A stretch of 64,000 bases of DNA from NCBI RefSeq assembly GCF_036884655.1, contig NC_088327.1, positions 9,023,001 to 9,087,000 on the forward strand. The letters run 5' to 3'. The notes beneath the pieces were generated by a model that saw only the letters and a list, made by a program, of their open reading frames with translations, did not search any database and was not told where the DNA came from. The stretch comes from Musa acuminata AAA Group. Its lineage: Eukaryota; Streptophyta; Magnoliopsida; Zingiberales; Musaceae. The stretch's first letter is position 1, and the number at the start of each line of letters is the position of its first letter. The translations under genes were made by a program, and so were the position numbers. Shown piece after piece: positions 62,019 through 64,000 of the stretch.

Positions 62019-63980
62019 TCAGTGGTACCCTCTGCGACTCCTCGACTGGTACAGCTCCAGCCTCACCTTTGCCTCCGGCAACAAGGTGTCCACGGTCGGG
62101 TCCTGAACCATGTACCCCTGCTTGGAAGACCACTCGAGCACGGTGAGGACCTCGGCCTGGGCCAGCGCCTCGCTGTCGGGCACATGCAGCGCGATGTAGC
62201 ACAGCAGGATCAATGCCGCCACCTGCACTGCCTGTTCGCCAAAATACACCAGCTGAACCAGGTCTTTCGCCCCTCCCGCATTGATGATGGCCTTGGAGTG
62301 ATCGAGGTGGAGGTAGTTGTCGGTGCAGGCGAACTTGGTCAGGGCGATCGCGGCCTCTTTGGACACGATGGCTTCCCTCTCGTCGAGCAACCGAACCAGC
62401 GGCGCTATGATCCGGGTCTCCGTCGCCCGGAAGGTCCTCGACAAGCTGCCTAATGCGACGATGCAGGGGACGAGGAGGTCGTCGTAGTCGGCCTTCTCTA
62501 CGATCCTCAGAAGCTGGTCGACCACCGCCCGCGCCGCCGGCGAACTCGGCTTGAACGCGGACCGCCTGAGATCCGAATGCTGCTCCGCCACGCGCGCGAT
62601 GTCCATCAGGGCCATGGCGGAATAGTACTGGACCTCTTCCGCCCCTTTCTCGAGGAGCACCGCGAAGCAGAGGAGGGCCCGGGACTCGGTGATGCTATTG
62701 CAGACGGAGGGATTGCCCTTGGCGAGCTGCCACAGGGCCTTCGCGGCCATGGATTTCATGTAGGCTTTGGTGGCCGGGTCCTCGAACTCCCGCCCCTTGA
62801 TGCTGGCTCCGGAGAGAGGCACCTTTTGCTGCTTGCCGTTGCTACCGGCGACGTGGGGGTTCGTGTGGCCTTTGGTGTTGGCCGGGGTTTTACTGGATTT
62901 GGCGGCCATAGTGGACTCGATCACGGAGTGCATCTGGTTCTTGCTGGCGTTCTGGTCTGTGATCGTGTTCGGATGCTTGACCAGGGGCTGCTCGGCGCCG
63001 TTGTCGAGGGCCATCGCCGCAGCGGCGTTGACGGTCGTGTTGGTGCTGTTGTTGGCCAAGACGACGGAGTGGATGGAGATGCCCTTGGAGGGGACGGTGT
63101 ACTTGCTGTGCTCCTGGACGGTCTCGAAGGCGAGGTGGCTGACGAGGAGGCGGACGACGTGGTTCTGGGCGAAGACGTCCTGGCACTTGGGGTGGCTGGC
63201 GGCGAGCTCGGCGACGGCCCAGGCGACCATGGCCTGGACCTTCATGGGGCCGTCCTTGAGGACCTTGGAGAAGACGGAGCAGACGCCGGCGAGGACCATC
63301 TGCTCGACGCTCTCGGGGTCGCGGGCGAGGAGGCCGATGGCGTGGGCGGCGCTCTCCTGGCCCTCGGGGCGGCCCTCCTTGACGAGGCGGAGGAGGGGGC
63401 CAACGCCGTCCTCCTCTATGATGAGCTTGCCGTAGCGATCATTGTCGCGGGCGAGGGAGACGAGGCTGGCGGCGGCGTCGGCGCGGGTGTCGAGGGAGCC
63501 GGTGTGCATGGTGGCGATCTGCTCCCAGATGAGGAAGAGGATGGGCTCGTTCTGGGCGATGGGGGGGAGGCCGAGGTGGGTGTCGAAGTCGCCGTCGTCG
63601 GAGCCAGAGGAGGAGGAGACGCGGATGAGCCAGGAGACGTCGCCGATGGAGTTGTCGAGCTGGGTGGACATCTTCTTGAACGCGGTGGCGGGGATGATGG
63701 TGAAGAGGCGGCGGACAAGGCCATGGGCGCGGCACTTCTCGACGAGGGCGAGGGCCTTGTCCAGGACCTGCTCCGTGTCGTCCATGATGCGGCGGGTGGG
63801 GCGTTCGTAGAGATCCGCGCGAGCGGCCTGCCGCAGCAGCCCCGCCAGGCGCTCCGTTTTGGCCTTCAGCTCCGCGCAGTCCTGCTTGAACGAGTGGGCG
63901 TCGTCCGCCCATTTACTCACCTGGTCCGCCAGCTGAATCGGCTTGGCCAGGATCTGCTTTACCCCGCCATCTCCCATCAT
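62019..63980 (-). CDS. ARO: ARMADILLO REPEAT ONLY (ARO) protein
   Basis: A single exon of 653 residues, as in Arabidopsis ARO1-4. Residues about 5-120 form the conserved helical N-terminal region: KPIQLADQVSKWADDAHSFK, ELKAKTERLAGLLRQAARAD, YERPTRRIMDDTEQVLDKAL, KCRAHGLVRRLF. Armadillo repeats run about 150-310 (ILFLIWEQIATMHTG, ADAAASLVSLARDNDRYGKL, GPLLRLVKEGRPEGQESAAH, QAMVAWAVAELAASHP) and again about 400-640 (KALWQLAKGNPSVCNSI, YYSAMALMDIAR, LVPCIVALGSLSRTF, AAIALTKFACTDNYL), with a disordered Ser/Asn-rich linker between. The end LLPEAKVRLELYQSRSRRGYH is characteristic. ARO proteins organise actin and polarity in tip-growing pollen tubes (ARO1) and in root hairs and trichomes (ARO2-4). 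Which paralogue this is cannot be told from the sequence alone. Two adjacent Met codons open the gene. Confidence 0.93.
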   Translation of the reverse strand: MMGDGGVKQILAKPIQLADQVSKWADDAHSFKQDCAELKAKTERLAGLLRQAARADLYERPTRRIMDDTEQVLDKALALVEKCRAHGLVRRLFTIIPATAFKKMSTQLDNSIGDVSWLIRVSSSSGSDDGDFDTHLGLPPIAQNEPILFLIWEQIATMHTGSLDTRADAAASLVSLARDNDRYGKLIIEEDGVGPLLRLVKEGRPEGQESAAHAIGLLARDPESVEQMVLAGVCSVFSKVLKDGPMKVQAMVAWAVAELAASHPKCQDVFAQNHVVRLLVSHLAFETVQEHSKYTVPSKGISIHSVVLANNSTNTTVNAAAAMALDNGAEQPLVKHPNTITDQNASKNQMHSVIESTMAAKSSKTPANTKGHTNPHVAGSNGKQQKVPLSGASIKGREFEDPATKAYMKSMAAKALWQLAKGNPSVCNSITESRALLCFAVLLEKGAEEVQYYSAMALMDIARVAEQHSDLRRSAFKPSSPAARAVVDQLLRIVEKADYDDLLVPCIVALGSLSRTFRATETRIIAPLVRLLDEREAIVSKEAAIALTKFACTDNYLHLDHSKAIINAGGAKDLVQLVYFGEQAVQVAALILLCYIALHVPDSEALAQAEVLTVLEWSSKQGYMVQDPTVDTLLPEAKVRLELYQSRSRRGYH

Positions 63981-64000
63981 CTTGTCTCTCCTTCCTCTTC

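Noticed and set aside
62767..63435. Long plus-strand open frame over the ARO gene
   Set aside because: It lies antisense to a well-supported armadillo protein and stays open because of high GC content at third positions.
1..64000. tRNA, rRNA, CRISPR arrays and bacterial-type operons
   Set aside because: I looked for tRNA-like TTCGAATCC arms, rRNA-like blocks and regularly spaced short repeats. The matches seen lack partner stems, and the tandem arrays have unit lengths and contents unlike CRISPR; the window is plant nuclear DNA.

Overview
This is a stretch of plant nuclear genome. Seven of the ten recognisable genes or gene remnants have spliceable introns with GT/AG borders. Three products carry chloroplast or secretory targeting sequences, and the families (NFD4-like nodulin carriers, ARO armadillo proteins, class III acyl-CoA-binding proteins, plastid lipoamide dehydrogenase) are plant ones. 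Very GC-rich coding exons set in AT-rich intergenic DNA point to a monocot. A banana-family (Musaceae/Zingiberales) source is my guess from the general look of genes and repeats and is not proven here.

Layout, left to right. (1) 419-668, minus: first exon of a Prp43/DEAH2-type RNA helicase with a frameshifting deletion at the P-loop; the rest lies off the left edge. (2) 3910-6535, plus: INO80 complex subunit B (PAPA-1 region plus HIT zinc finger), six coding exons. (3) 7668-19671, plus: plastid dihydrolipoyl dehydrogenase spread over 12 kb. Its introns hold a clean solo LTR and a tandem duplication, and the exons for about 150 central residues are absent. (4) 29513-32563, plus: a 1016-residue TFIIS N-terminal (LW) domain protein with repeated DLN motifs, preceded by a probable 3-kb 5'UTR intron. 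(5) 33573-37609, plus: chloroplast FolD (methylene-THF dehydrogenase/cyclohydrolase), five exons. (6) 39983-42780, plus: NFD4-like major facilitator membrane protein, three exons. (7) 46660-50261, minus: class III acyl-CoA-binding protein. (8) 51531-52688, minus: thaumatin-like protein with a probable GPI-anchor tail. (9) 56661-57371, minus: cold-shock-domain glycine-rich protein with three CCHC knuckles. (10) 62019-63980, minus: ARMADILLO REPEAT ONLY protein, intronless.

The rest is AT-rich intergenic DNA with microsatellites, several local tandem duplications (periods about 150, 158, 190, 191, 224 and 228 bp), one solo LTR (8218-8831) and one degraded LTR element (about 59247-60360). I found no tRNA, rRNA or CRISPR. 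The genes do not form a pathway; the order looks like ordinary plant gene order. Helicase, chromatin-remodeller and LW-domain proteins are nuclear; LPD and FolD act in plastids (acetyl-CoA and one-carbon metabolism).

I see no convincing new biological system. The most notable items are two apparently damaged housekeeping genes (helicase and LPD), a roughly 150-bp tandem array at 54.4-55.0 kb, and a DLNxxP-type repressor motif in the LW-domain protein. All exon borders were placed by eye from splice consensus, reading phase and family knowledge; no alignment was run.
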